Assembly: GCF_000878195.1 (NCBI RefSeq)
Contig: NZ_JXST01000042.1
Coordinates: 1-54,192, forward strand
Reading direction: 5' to 3'
DNA length: 54,192 nucleotides
Origin: Mycolicibacterium llatzerense
GTDB taxonomy: Bacteria; Actinomycetota; Actinomycetes; Mycobacteriales; Mycobacteriaceae
Positions within the stretch are counted from its first letter, which is position 1. Each line of letters begins with the position of its first letter. Shown piece after piece: positions 34,984-44,228 of this stretch. The position numbers were made by a program, and so were the translations under genes. The notes under the pieces were generated by a model that made no database searches, was not told the origin of the DNA, and saw only the letters and a program-made list of their open reading frames with translations.

Positions 34984-35628
34984 ATGGCCGGTCTTGACGA
35001 TCTGCTCAATCAGATTCCGACGCAACAGATTGCGAGTCAGCTGGGTGCTGATGAAGGCGAGGTGAACAGCGCCGTCCAACAGCTCGTGCCGCTGCTGGTG
35101 GGCAGCCTGCAGCACAACGCGCAGGACCCCGATCACGCCGCAACCATCGAGAGCGACGCGACCAGCCAGGCTGCCAGCGGCCTGCTCGACGGCGGTGTCA
35201 GCGTCGACCAGGTCGACCAGGACGGCGGCGCCGAGGCCATCTCGCGAATCTTCGGCGGCAACAGCACCGATCAGGTGGCGTCGGCGCTGGCCGGCGGCGG
35301 AGCGGGCAACAGCGGACTGATCCAGAAGCTGCTGCCGATCCTGGCTCCGATCGTGCTCGCCTACATCGGCAAGCAACTCGCGGGCGGCGGAGGCCAAGCC
35401 CAGCCGCAGGCTCAGCCGCAAGCGCAGGGTGGTGGCGGGCTCGGTGACGTGCTGGGCAACATCCTCGGCGGCGCCCTCAGTGGCGGCGGCTCGGGCGGCG
35501 GCAACAACAACCCGCTGGGTGACATCCTCGGCAACGTGCTGGGCGGGGCGTTGGGCGGCGGTTCCGGCAAGGCCGGGAACAACCCGCTCGGCGAAATCCT
35601 CGGCGGATTGTTGGGTGGCCGCAAGTAG
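34984..35628 (+). CDS. DUF937-family protein with Gly-rich repeats
   Basis: The 214 residues begin GLDDLLNQIPTQQIASQLGADEGEVNSAVQQLVPLLVGSLQ, a DUF937 alpha-helical pattern, followed by LLPILAPIVLAYIGKQL (about 115-131). A Gln/Ala/Pro run (QAQPQAQPQAQ) leads into three imperfect repeats of NPLGDILGNVLGGALGGG type (about 149-214), ending GEILGGLLGGRK. Function unknown. GAAGGGGGA before ATG 34984 selects the start over a GTG seven codons upstream. A strong terminator follows. Confidence 0.75.
   Translation: MAGLDDLLNQIPTQQIASQLGADEGEVNSAVQQLVPLLVGSLQHNAQDPDHAATIESDATSQAASGLLDGGVSVDQVDQDGGAEAISRIFGGNSTDQVASALAGGGAGNSGLIQKLLPILAPIVLAYIGKQLAGGGGQAQPQAQPQAQGGGGLGDVLGNILGGALSGGGSGGGNNNPLGDILGNVLGGALGGGSGKAGNNPLGEILGGLLGGRK
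35425..35625 (+). repeat. Coding repeats in the DUF937 protein
   Basis: Three imperfect units encode GDVLGNILGGALSGGG, GDILGNVLGGALGGGS and GEILGGLLGGRK, separated by Gly/Asn-rich linkers. Lengths are not uniform, so they appear divergent rather than freshly amplified. Confidence 0.6.
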
Positions 35629-35654
35629 GGCGCGGCCTTCCCGAAGGACAGACA

Positions 35655-35692
35655 TAAAAGTGCCCAGAAAGTCCACTTTCTGGGCACTTTTA
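35655..35692 (+). terminator. Intrinsic terminator before valS
   Basis: An 18-bp perfect stem (35655-35672 with 35675-35692) ends in ACTTTTA. Its AAAAGTGCCCAGAAAGT arm gives a T-rich side in both directions. It isolates valS from upstream transcription, in keeping with a separate valS promoter. Confidence 0.88.
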
Positions 35693-35713
35693 CGTCTGCT
35701 CACCGGGCTTACC

Positions 35714-35719
35714 TAGAAT
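35714..35719 (+). promoter_or_regulatory. -10 element (TAGAAT), probable leaderless valS
   Basis: TAGAAT ends 6 nt before GTG 35726 with no Shine-Dalgarno. It lies just after a strong terminator. Confidence 0.5.
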
Positions 35720-35725
35720 TGGCCG

Positions 35726-38395
35726 GTGACTGCCAGCGATACACCTGATCCCGCGACCGTGACTGCGGCCGATGACCTGCCCAAATCGTGGGATCCGAGC
35801 GCGGTAGAAGCTGACATGTACCAGGGCTGGGTCGACGCCGGGTATTTCACCGCCGACCCGACCAGCGACAAGCCGCCGTACTCGATCGTGCTGCCGCCGC
35901 CCAACGTCACGGGCAGCCTGCACATGGGTCACGCTCTCGACCACACCCTGATGGATGCGTTGACCCGGCGTAAGCGGATGCAGGGCTTCGAGGTGCTGTG
36001 GCTGCCGGGCATGGATCACGCCGGCATCGCGACGCAGACCCTGGTCGAGAAGCAGCTCGCCGCGGGCGGCCAAACCAAGGAAGACTTCGGCCGCGAGGGT
36101 TTCGTGGAGAAGGTCTGGGAGTGGAAGCGCGAGTCCGGCGGCACCATCGGCGGCCAGATGCGCCGCCTCGGCGACGGCGTCGACTGGAGCCGGGACCGCT
36201 TCACCATGGACGAGGGCCTGTCGCGCGCCGTCCGCACCATCTTCAAGCGGCTGTTCGACGCCGGACTGATCTACCGGGCCGAGCGGCTGGTGAACTGGTC
36301 GCCGGTCCTGGAGACCGCGATCTCAGACCTCGAGGTCAAGTACGACGACGTCGAGGGCGAGCTGGTCTCGTTCCGGTACGGCTCGATGAATGACGCGGAG
36401 CCCCACATCGTGGTGGCCACCACGCGACTCGAGACGATGCTCGGTGACACCGCCATCGCCGTGCATCCCGACGACGAGCGCTACCGCGCGCTGGTCGGCA
36501 GCACGCTGCCGCACCCCTTCCTGGATCGCGACATCATCATCGTGGCCGACGAGCACGTCGACCCCGAATTCGGCACCGGCGCAGTCAAAGTCACGCCCGC
36601 ACACGATCCGAACGACTTCGAGATCGGCCTGCGGCACAACCTGGCGATGCCGACCATCATGGACACCAAGGGCGCCATCGCCGGCACCGGAACCGAGTTC
36701 GACGGCATCGACCGTTTCGAGGCCCGGGTCAAGGTGCGCGAGAAGCTGGCCGCCGAGGGCCGGATCGTCGCCGAGAAGCGGCCGTACCTGCACAGCGTCG
36801 GGCACTCCGAGCGCAGCGGCGAGGCCATCGAGCCGCGGCTGTCCATGCAGTGGTGGGTCAAGGTGGAATCGCTGGCCAAGGCCGCCGGTGACGCAGTCCG
36901 TAACGGCGACACCGTGATTCACCCGACCAGCCTGGAACCGCGCTGGTTCGCGTGGGTCGACGACATGCACGACTGGTGCATCTCCCGTCAGCTGTGGTGG
37001 GGACACCGCATCCCGATCTGGCACGGACCGGACGGCGAAACCGTCTGCGTCGGCCCCGACGAGGAGCCGCCGGCGGGCTGGGAGCAGGACCCCGACGTGC
37101 TGGACACGTGGTTCTCCTCGGCGCTGTGGCCGTTCTCCACCATGGGCTGGCCCGAGAAGACGCCGGAACTCGAAAAGTTCTATCCGACAACGGTTCTGGT
37201 CACCGGCTACGACATCCTGTTCTTCTGGGTGGCCCGCATGATGATGTTCGGCACCTTCGCGGCCGACGACCCCATCCTGGGCGGTGCCAAGGTGCCGTTC
37301 GAGAACGTCTTCCTGCACGGGCTGATCCGGGATCAGTTCGGGCAGAAGATGAGCAAGTCCAAGGGCAACGGCATCGACCCGCTGGACTGGGTCGAGATGT
37401 TCGGCGCCGACGCGCTGCGCTTCACCCTGGCCCGCGGGGCCAGCCCCGGCGGCGACCTGTCCATCGGTGAGGACCACGCCCGCGCGTCCCGCAACTTCGC
37501 GACCAAGCTGTTCAACGCAACGCGTTTCGCGATGATGAACGGCGCCGCGCCGGCCGCGCTGCCGGACGCTGCCGAGCTCACCGATGCCGACCGCTGGATT
37601 CTGGGCCGGCTCGAAGAGGTCCGCGTCGAGGTCGACAACACGCTGGAGCGCTACGAGTTCAGCCGAGCCTGCGAGGCGCTGTACCACTTCGCCTGGGACG
37701 AGTTCTGTGACTGGTACCTGGAGCTCGCGAAAGCGCAACTGTTCGAAGGTGGTTCGCGTGCCGAGCACACCAAGGCCGTGCTGGCGGCGGTGCTCGACGT
37801 GCTGCTCAAGCTGCTGCACCCCGTGATGCCGTTCGTCACCGAGGCGCTGTGGAAGTCGCTGACCGGTGGCGAGTCGGTGGTCATCGCGCAGTGGCCGCAG
37901 GCGTCGGGCGTCGAGCTCGATGAGGTTTCCGCCGGCCGCATCACCGACATGCAGAAGCTGATCACGGAGGTGCGCCGGTTCCGCAGTGACCAGGGTCTCA
38001 ACGACCGGCAGAAGGTGCCGGCCCGCCTGGTGGGTATCGGCGAGGCCGACCTGGATGCCCAGGTGGCCGCGGTGACGTCCCTGGCCTGGCTGACCGAGCC
38101 GGCTGACGACTTCAACCCCTCCGCGGCGGTGGAGGTCCGGCTGTCCAAGGGCACCGTCGTGGTCGAGGTCGACACCTCGGGCACGGTCGACGTCGCCGCC
38201 GAGCGCCGCCGGCTGGAGAAGGACCTGGCCGCCGCGCAGAAGGAACTCGCCCAGACCGCAGGCAAATTGGGTAACGAGGCGTTCCTCGCGAAGGCCCCGG
38301 AGGATGTGGTGGCCAAGATCAAGGCGCGGCAGCAGCTGGCCACCGAAGAGGTCGACCGGATCAATGCCCGCCTGGCCGGGCTGCCGTCCGCATGA
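35726..38395 (+). CDS. valS: Valyl-tRNA synthetase
   Basis: Class I aminoacyl-tRNA synthetase, 889 residues, cytoplasmic. The HIGH motif is HMGH (66-69, GSLHMGHAL), the KMSKS motif is at 541-545 (QKMSKSKGNGIDPLDW), the editing CP1 domain contains VVATTRLETMLGDTAIAVHP, and the C-terminal coiled-coil arm (AAERRRLEKDLAAAQKELAQTAGKL, about 827-851) is typical of ValRS. The start is GTG 35726. Its stop overlaps folC by 4 nt, giving the valS-folC-DUF4233 coupled operon found in M. tuberculosis. Confidence 0.98.
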   Translation: MTASDTPDPATVTAADDLPKSWDPSAVEADMYQGWVDAGYFTADPTSDKPPYSIVLPPPNVTGSLHMGHALDHTLMDALTRRKRMQGFEVLWLPGMDHAGIATQTLVEKQLAAGGQTKEDFGREGFVEKVWEWKRESGGTIGGQMRRLGDGVDWSRDRFTMDEGLSRAVRTIFKRLFDAGLIYRAERLVNWSPVLETAISDLEVKYDDVEGELVSFRYGSMNDAEPHIVVATTRLETMLGDTAIAVHPDDERYRALVGSTLPHPFLDRDIIIVADEHVDPEFGTGAVKVTPAHDPNDFEIGLRHNLAMPTIMDTKGAIAGTGTEFDGIDRFEARVKVREKLAAEGRIVAEKRPYLHSVGHSERSGEAIEPRLSMQWWVKVESLAKAAGDAVRNGDTVIHPTSLEPRWFAWVDDMHDWCISRQLWWGHRIPIWHGPDGETVCVGPDEEPPAGWEQDPDVLDTWFSSALWPFSTMGWPEKTPELEKFYPTTVLVTGYDILFFWVARMMMFGTFAADDPILGGAKVPFENVFLHGLIRDQFGQKMSKSKGNGIDPLDWVEMFGADALRFTLARGASPGGDLSIGEDHARASRNFATKLFNATRFAMMNGAAPAALPDAAELTDADRWILGRLEEVRVEVDNTLERYEFSRACEALYHFAWDEFCDWYLELAKAQLFEGGSRAEHTKAVLAAVLDVLLKLLHPVMPFVTEALWKSLTGGESVVIAQWPQASGVELDEVSAGRITDMQKLITEVRRFRSDQGLNDRQKVPARLVGIGEADLDAQVAAVTSLAWLTEPADDFNPSAAVEVRLSKGTVVVEVDTSGTVDVAAERRRLEKDLAAAQKELAQTAGKLGNEAFLAKAPEDVVAKIKARQQLATEEVDRINARLAGLPSA

Positions 38396-39825
38396 TCGCG
38401 CCCACGCCTGACGAGATCGCCGAGCTGCTGCAGGTCGAGTACCTGCTCGACCAGCGGTGGCCGGAAACGAAGATCGAACCGAGCACCGTGCGTATCGAGG
38501 CGCTGCTGGAGATGCTCGGCTCGCCGCAGCGCGGCTACCCGAGCATCCACGTGGCCGGCACCAACGGCAAGACGTCGGTCACCCGGATGATCGATGCCCT
38601 GCTGACGGCGTTTTCGAGGCGTACCGGCCGGACCACCAGCCCGCACCTGCAGGCTGCCACCGAGCGCATCGCGATCGACGGAAAACCCATCAGCCCAGCG
38701 CAATACGTCGCCACCTACACCGAGATCGAGCCGTTCGTCGAGATCGTCGACCGCCAGTCGGAAGCCGGCGAGCTGGGTGAGCCGGGCCCCAAGATGAGCA
38801 AGTTCGAGGTGCTCACCGCCATGGCGTTCGCCGCGTTCGCCGACGCCCCGGTGGACGTCGCGGTCGTCGAAACCGGGCTGGGCGGACGGTGGGATGCCAC
38901 CAATGTCGTCGCCGCCCCGGTCGCCGTCATCACCCCGATCGGCTTGGACCACACCGATTTTCTCGGCGACACCATCGCCGCCATCGCGGGGGAGAAGGCG
39001 GGCATCATCGCCCGCCAGGAGCCCGACCTGGTGCCCACCGGCACCGACCCCAGCACTGTCGCGGTGATCGCCCGCCAGCCTGCCGAGGCCATGGAAGTGC
39101 TGATGGCGCAGGCGGTTACGGCGGATGCCGCGGTGGCACGCGAGGACTCCGAGTTCACCGTCCGTGGCCGTCAGGTCGCCGTCGGCGGGCAGGTGCTGGA
39201 ACTACAGGGCCTCGGTGGCGTCTACACCGACATCTTCCTGCCGCTGCACGGCGAGCATCAGGCGCACAACGCCGTCCTGGCGCTGGCTGCGGTGGAGGCG
39301 TTCTTCGGCGCCGGAGCCGACCGTCAGCTCGACATCGACACCGTCAGGGCCGGTTTCGCCTCGGTGACCAATCCTGGTCGCCTGGAGCGGATGCGCAGTG
39401 CCCCAACGGTATTCATCGACGCCGCGCACAACCCGGCCGGTGCCGCCGCCCTCGCCGACGCGCTGGACACGGAGTTCGAGTTCCGGTTCCTGGTCGGCGT
39501 CATCTCGGTCATGGCAGACAAGGACGTCGACGGCATCTTGACCGCCCTCGAGCCGGCGTTCGACCTGCTGGTGGTGACGCACAACGGCTCGCCGCGGGCC
39601 ATGGATGTCGAATCCTTGGCCGCGCTGGCAGAAGAGCGCTTCGGTCCCGAGCGGGTCGTCACCGCGGCGACACTGCCCGACGCCATCGAGGCAGCGACGG
39701 CGTTGGTGGAGGAGTCGGGCAACGACGGCTCGTCCGACGGCTTCTCCGGCGCGGGCATGGTGATCACCGGTTCGGTCGTGACGGCCGGTGCGGCTCGCAC
39801 CCTGTTCGGAAAGGACCCGGCATGA
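38392..39825 (+). CDS. folC: Folylpolyglutamate / dihydrofolate synthase
   Basis: Adds glutamate to dihydropteroate and folates. The 477 residues carry the ATP loop HVAGTNGKTSVTRM (about 53-66), SPHLQAATERIAIDGKPIS, VVETGLGGRWDATNV and the C-terminal DAAHNPAGAAAL. ATGA overlaps connect it to valS upstream and the DUF4233 gene downstream. M. tuberculosis FolC is 487 residues, so the length is normal. Confidence 0.96.
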   Translation: MIAPTPDEIAELLQVEYLLDQRWPETKIEPSTVRIEALLEMLGSPQRGYPSIHVAGTNGKTSVTRMIDALLTAFSRRTGRTTSPHLQAATERIAIDGKPISPAQYVATYTEIEPFVEIVDRQSEAGELGEPGPKMSKFEVLTAMAFAAFADAPVDVAVVETGLGGRWDATNVVAAPVAVITPIGLDHTDFLGDTIAAIAGEKAGIIARQEPDLVPTGTDPSTVAVIARQPAEAMEVLMAQAVTADAAVAREDSEFTVRGRQVAVGGQVLELQGLGGVYTDIFLPLHGEHQAHNAVLALAAVEAFFGAGADRQLDIDTVRAGFASVTNPGRLERMRSAPTVFIDAAHNPAGAAALADALDTEFEFRFLVGVISVMADKDVDGILTALEPAFDLLVVTHNGSPRAMDVESLAALAEERFGPERVVTAATLPDAIEAATALVEESGNDGSSDGFSGAGMVITGSVVTAGAARTLFGKDPA

Positions 39826-40220
39826 CAGCAGCGGGCAGCGGAGCGGATCGCGCATCGAGTCAGCCTGATCCCTGGAAGAGCTTCCGCGGCGTGATGGCCG
39901 GCACCCTGATCCTGGAAGTCATCGTGGTGCTGCTGGCGCTGCCGGTCGTGTCGGTGTTCCACGGCGGTCTGACGCCGGTCAGCAGCGGCTACCTCATCGG
40001 CATGGCGATCGTGCTGGGCCTGCTGTCGGGGATGCAGGGCCGGTCGTGGGCGCTGCCGGTCAACATCGGGATCCAGTTCGTGCTGATCCTCGGCGCGTTC
40101 ATCGACGTCACCATCGGCATCGTCGGCATCATCTTCCTGCTGGTCTGGTTGTTGATCCTGTATCTGCGATCCGAGGTCAAGCGCCGCCAGGACAGGGGAC
40201 TGCTGCCCGGCCAGCAGTGA
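39822..40220 (+). CDS. DUF4233 membrane protein
   Basis: The 132-residue protein has four hydrophobic helices (about 25-47, 55-68, 75-95 and 97-118) after a short polar N-terminus (DPWKSFRGVMAGTLILEVIVVLLALPV) and ends with a basic tail. It matches the DUF4233 protein (Rv2446c) always found between folC and ndk in mycobacteria. Function unknown. ATG 39822 overlaps the folC stop. Confidence 0.85.
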   Translation: MTAAGSGADRASSQPDPWKSFRGVMAGTLILEVIVVLLALPVVSVFHGGLTPVSSGYLIGMAIVLGLLSGMQGRSWALPVNIGIQFVLILGAFIDVTIGIVGIIFLLVWLLILYLRSEVKRRQDRGLLPGQQ

Positions 40221-40255
40221 GCCCGCCCGAATCGCAAGATTCAGTTACTGGCCGG

Positions 40256-40261
40256 TACGCT
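40256..40261 (+). promoter_or_regulatory. -10 element (TACGCT), probable leaderless ndk
   Basis: TACGCT ends 7 nt before GTG 40269. No Shine-Dalgarno is present. Confidence 0.48.
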
Positions 40262-40268
40262 GTCCGCC

Positions 40269-40679
40269 GTGACTGAGCAGACCCTTGTATTGATCAAGCC
40301 CGACGGCGTGCAGCGCAACCTGATCGGCGAAATCATCAGCCGGATCGAGCGCAAGGGCCTGACCTTCGCTGCTCTTGAGCTGAAGACCGTCAGCGTGGAG
40401 CTGGCGACCAAGCACTACGCCGAGCACGAGGGCAAGCCCTTCTTCGGCGACCTGCTGGAATTCATCACCTCCGGCCCGGTTGTGGCTGCCATCGTCGAGG
40501 GCCCGCGGGCCGTCGCAGCATTCCGCCAGATCGCCGGCGGCACCGACCCGGTGGAGAAGGCCGCGACCGGCACCATCCGTGGTGACCTGGCCCTGGTCAC
40601 CCAGGACAACCTGGTGCACGGCTCGGATTCCCCGGAGTCCGCGGCCCGCGAAATCGCTCTGTGGTTCCCCGGTAACTGA
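40269..40679 (+). CDS. ndk: Nucleoside diphosphate kinase
   Basis: Balances NTP and dNTP pools by phosphate transfer through a phosphohistidine. The 136 residues show TLVLIKPDGVQRNLIGEII, the catalytic H117 in NLVHGSDS and the terminal EIALWFPGN. Length and residue numbering equal M. tuberculosis NdkA. GTG start. A 13-bp stem follows the stop. Confidence 0.98.
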   Translation: MTEQTLVLIKPDGVQRNLIGEIISRIERKGLTFAALELKTVSVELATKHYAEHEGKPFFGDLLEFITSGPVVAAIVEGPRAVAAFRQIAGGTDPVEKAATGTIRGDLALVTQDNLVHGSDSPESAAREIALWFPGN

Positions 40680-40994
40680 CACTGTGGGCCGCCGGTAGCT
40701 GAGCTACCGGCGGCACCTCGTCGGAGATTGGCCGACGATGTGGGATACTGGCATCGGGTGACCTGCTTCATACCAGGAGCGGACGCCCGGATGAAGACTT
40801 AGACGACGCGACCACCCGGAGAAATCCAGGTGCGGCGCCGACCGTCCAGCCATCATTCAGCCAGGCACCGAGGGCTCCCCTGTGGGCCGCTAGGTGCGAG
40901 ACCACAACAATCTCGGGAGAAGTTCCCCGAGCCAATACAAGAAGCCCTCGCGTGGCCGCGTCGCACGACGCGCCCGGGGGCTTGAGGAGAATAC
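40680..40994. other. ndk-rne intergenic region and rne leader
   Basis: These 315 bases carry the ndk terminator stem (40688-40714) and probably a long rne 5' untranslated leader ending in GAGGAG before GTG 40995. RNase E genes are known to be autoregulated through their leaders in several bacteria; whether this one is cannot be told here. No gene is seen. Confidence 0.5.
40688..40714 (+). terminator. Stem-loop after ndk
   Basis: GCCGCCGGTAGCT and AGCTACCGGCGGC form a 13-bp inverted repeat around a single G, 9 nt after the ndk stop. A second short stem CGTCGG/CCGACG follows (about 40719-40737). No U-tract. Confidence 0.6.
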
Positions 40995-43900
40995 GTGGCC
41001 GACGATGCCCGACTTGATGCCCCATCCGAAGATGCCAGCAGCGCAGCGGAGCCGATAGAGCTCCCAGAGCGCCTGCGGATTTTCTCGCTGGCCCGAATCC
41101 TCGGGACCACCAGCAAGAAGATCACCGAGACGCTGGCCAGCGTCGACGGTAGGCCCCGCAACCCCGCGTCGACGGTGACCCGCGCGGAGGCCGAGCGCGT
41201 CCGCGACCTGCTGGGTCTCAGTGGCGACGCCACGGAGACCGCGGCGCCCGCCGCCGAGGTGCCGGTCGTAGCCAACGATGAGGCGCCCGCCGAAGTCGCC
41301 GTCGAAGCCGTCGACGTCGCCGAAGCAGCCGTCGAGATCGCGCGTGAGGCGGAGGCCGAAGCCGCCGACGTGGAATCCGACGCCGGCGAGCCTGAGTCCC
41401 GGCTGCTGTTGGAGACGGTTCCGGCGCCCGCTGCCGAGCCTGCCGACTACCTGCCGCTGTTCGTGGCCCCGCAGCCCGTGACCTTCCGGCCGCCCGCTCC
41501 CGAGCCCGACGACTTCGCCGACGACGACAACGACAGCGACAGCGACAACGCCGACGACGTGGCCGACGGCGCCGACGACGGTGGCGAGGATGGCGCTGAT
41601 GACGACGGCGAGCGGCCCGCCAACCGCCGCCGCCGCCGTGGTCGCCGTGGCCGTGGCCGTGGCAGGGGTGAACAGAGCAGCGACGACGCGACCGACGCAG
41701 ACGTCGAAGGCGACGCGCAAGACGCCTCGGCTGAGGGCGATGAGGACACCGACGGCGAGGCCGACGACGACTCCGGTGACGACGACGCGAACGCGTCCGA
41801 CGGTGCCAGCCGCCGTCGACGTCGCCGCCGCCGCCGCAAGTCGGGCGGTGCCGGCGGTGACGATGGCGATGGCGAGGCCGGTTCGCCGGACGATCCGCCC
41901 AACACCGTCGTCCACGAGCGCGCCCCGCGCACCAAGTCGGACAACAACGAAATCCAGGGCATCACCGGGTCCACCCGGCTGGAGGCCAAGCGTCAGCGCC
42001 GCCGCGACGGCCGCGACGCGGGCCGCCGCCGTCCGCCGATCCTGAGCGAGGCCGAGTTCCTGGCTCGCCGCGAAGCCGTCGAGCGCGTGATGGTGGTGCG
42101 GGACAAGATCCGCAGTGAGCCGCCGCACGAGGGTGCCCGGTACACCCAGATCGCCGTGCTGGAAGACGGCGTCGTGGTCGAGCACTTCGTGACGTCTGCC
42201 GCATCGGCCAGCTTGGTCGGCAACATCTACCTCGGCATCGTGCAGAACGTGCTGCCTTCGATGGAGGCGGCGTTCGTCGACATCGGCCGTGGCCGCAACG
42301 GTGTGCTCTACGCCGGTGAGGTCAACTGGGAGGCTGCCGGCCTCGGCGGCAACAACCGCAAGATCGAGCAGGCGCTCAAGCCCGGCGACTACGTCGTCGT
42401 CCAGGTCAGCAAGGACCCGGTCGGGCACAAGGGCGCCCGTCTGACCACGCAGATTTCGCTGGCCGGGCGCTACCTGGTGTACGTGCCGGGCGCGTCCTCG
42501 ACCGGGATCAGCCGCAAGCTGCCCGACACCGAGCGCCAGCGCCTCAAGGAAATCCTCAAGGAGGTCGTGCCTGCCGACGCCGGTGTGATCATCCGCACCG
42601 CGTCCGAGGGCGTGAAGGAAGAGGACATCCGCTCGGACGTCAATCGGTTGCAGGAACGCTGGACCGAGATCGAGACCACCGCCACCCAGACCAAGGCCAA
42701 GGCCGCCGGTGCCGCCGTGGCGCTCTACGAAGAGCCCGACGTGCTGGTCAAGGTGATCCGCGACCTGTTCAACGAGGACTTCACCAAGCTCGTGGTGTCG
42801 GGCGACGAGGCCTGGAACACCATCAGCACCTACGTCAATTCCGTTGCGCCGGAACTGCTTTCGCGGATGTCGCAGTACGAGCCGGCGGGCGGTGCCACCG
42901 GCCCCGACGTGTTCTCGGTGTACCGCATCGACGAGCAGCTGGCCAAGGCCATGGACCGGAAGGTGTGGCTGCCCTCGGGCGGCACCCTGGTGATCGACCG
43001 CACCGAAGCCATGACGGTCATCGACGTCAACACCGGCAAGTTCACCGGCTCGGGCGGAAACCTGGAGCAGACGGTCACCCGCAACAACCTGGAGGCGGCC
43101 GAGGAGACGGTGCGTCAGCTCCGGTTGCGCGATATCGGCGGCATCGTGGTGATCGACTTCATCGACATGGTGCTCGAATCCAACCGCGACCTCGTGCTGC
43201 GCCGCCTGACCGAGGCATTGGCGCGAGACCGGACCCGGCACCAGGTATCCGAGGTGACTTCGCTCGGTCTCGTGCAGCTGACGCGCAAGCGCCTCGGCAC
43301 CGGTCTGATCGAGGCGTTCTCCACCACCTGTACGCACTGCGCCGGTCGCGGCATCATGCTGCACGTCGACCCGGTGGACACTGCGTCGCCCAATGGCCGC
43401 AAGGCCGAGGCGGCCGGTGGTGCCGGCGCTGGTGGCGGTGGCCGCCGCAGCAAGCGCGCCAAGAAGGCCGCCCCGCGCCCCGAGGAAGAGCCGCAGGTCG
43501 TCAAGGTGCCGCCGCATCCACAGGGTGAGCATCCGATGTTCAAGGCCATGGCGGCCGCGAACGGCAAGCACGAGGACGACGTCGACGACGAAGACACCGA
43601 GGACATTGCCGACGAAGCAGCCGAGGGCGACGCCGTCGAGTCTGCCGAGGCGCTGACCGAACTGGACCAGGCCGATGACGACCTGGACGCCGACGAGGCT
43701 GACGATGACGACTCCGACGAGGCCGAGGACGACGAGGACTCGGATGAGGACGAACTCGAAGTCGAGCTCGACGAGGACTTCGAGGACAGCGACGACGAAG
43801 ACGACGAAGACGACGATCTGGACCTCGACGAGGACGACGAGGACTCGGACGACGACGACGAAGACGACGACGACTCGGACGACGAAGATGATGACGACGA

Positions 43901-44033
43901 CGATGACGAGGACGACGAGGAAGAGGCTGATCAGCCTGCTCAATCGGTCGTCACCCGGGCTCCCGTCGTCCGTCAGCGGCGCCGCGCTGCGGCCCGTCCC
44001 GCCGGTCCACCGGTCGGAGGTGTCGATGACTGA
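40995..44033 (+). CDS. rne: Ribonuclease E/G
   Basis: Main RNA-decay and rRNA-processing endonuclease. The 1012 residues comprise an acidic/Ala N-terminal extension (1-230), an Arg-rich stretch (about 212-223, NRRRRRGRRGRG) and a second one (about 272-283), the S1 RNA-binding domain (about 380-450), the catalytic core with DRTEAMTVIDVNTGKFTG and IVVIDFIDMV, the Zn-link CTHC (about 778-781), and a C-terminal acidic tail (about 860-980) made almost entirely of Asp/Glu codons. The tail nucleotides (about 43570-43930) are GAC/GAG-rich. Arg/Pro-rich ends scaffold the degradosome in actinobacteria. GTG start after GAGGAG. Confidence 0.97.
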   Translation: MADDARLDAPSEDASSAAEPIELPERLRIFSLARILGTTSKKITETLASVDGRPRNPASTVTRAEAERVRDLLGLSGDATETAAPAAEVPVVANDEAPAEVAVEAVDVAEAAVEIAREAEAEAADVESDAGEPESRLLLETVPAPAAEPADYLPLFVAPQPVTFRPPAPEPDDFADDDNDSDSDNADDVADGADDGGEDGADDDGERPANRRRRRGRRGRGRGRGEQSSDDATDADVEGDAQDASAEGDEDTDGEADDDSGDDDANASDGASRRRRRRRRRKSGGAGGDDGDGEAGSPDDPPNTVVHERAPRTKSDNNEIQGITGSTRLEAKRQRRRDGRDAGRRRPPILSEAEFLARREAVERVMVVRDKIRSEPPHEGARYTQIAVLEDGVVVEHFVTSAASASLVGNIYLGIVQNVLPSMEAAFVDIGRGRNGVLYAGEVNWEAAGLGGNNRKIEQALKPGDYVVVQVSKDPVGHKGARLTTQISLAGRYLVYVPGASSTGISRKLPDTERQRLKEILKEVVPADAGVIIRTASEGVKEEDIRSDVNRLQERWTEIETTATQTKAKAAGAAVALYEEPDVLVKVIRDLFNEDFTKLVVSGDEAWNTISTYVNSVAPELLSRMSQYEPAGGATGPDVFSVYRIDEQLAKAMDRKVWLPSGGTLVIDRTEAMTVIDVNTGKFTGSGGNLEQTVTRNNLEAAEETVRQLRLRDIGGIVVIDFIDMVLESNRDLVLRRLTEALARDRTRHQVSEVTSLGLVQLTRKRLGTGLIEAFSTTCTHCAGRGIMLHVDPVDTASPNGRKAEAAGGAGAGGGGRRSKRAKKAAPRPEEEPQVVKVPPHPQGEHPMFKAMAAANGKHEDDVDDEDTEDIADEAAEGDAVESAEALTELDQADDDLDADEADDDDSDEAEDDEDSDEDELEVELDEDFEDSDDEDDEDDDLDLDEDDEDSDDDDEDDDDSDDEDDDDDDDEDDEEEADQPAQSVVTRAPVVRQRRRAAARPAGPPVGGVDD

Positions 44034-44054
44034 TGCCGTGAGGGTCCACGCGGT

Positions 44055-44084
44055 TTGACCCTCGATTAACTGGTCACGTACCCT
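44055..44084 (+). promoter_or_regulatory. Promoter of rplU (TTGACC / TACCCT)
   Basis: -35 TTGACC (44055-44060) and -10 TACCCT (44079-44084) are separated by 18 bp, the best housekeeping-type promoter in the window. The -10 lies in the loop of an inverted repeat AACTGGTCA (44068-44076) / TGACCAGTT (44085-44093). Initiation near 44091 would give a leader of about 138 nt before rplU. Confidence 0.7.
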
Positions 44085-44228
44085 TGACCAGTTGTCGCCT
44101 GGCTGACACCGGCGGCATGGAGCTGCCGGGGGATGCCCCGCGCCACTCCAACCTAAGACCCGCGTTCGCAACCTTCGGGTGGCGCGCGCCCCGCAGTAGA
44201 CGCAACGAAGAACAGAGGAACACCAACG

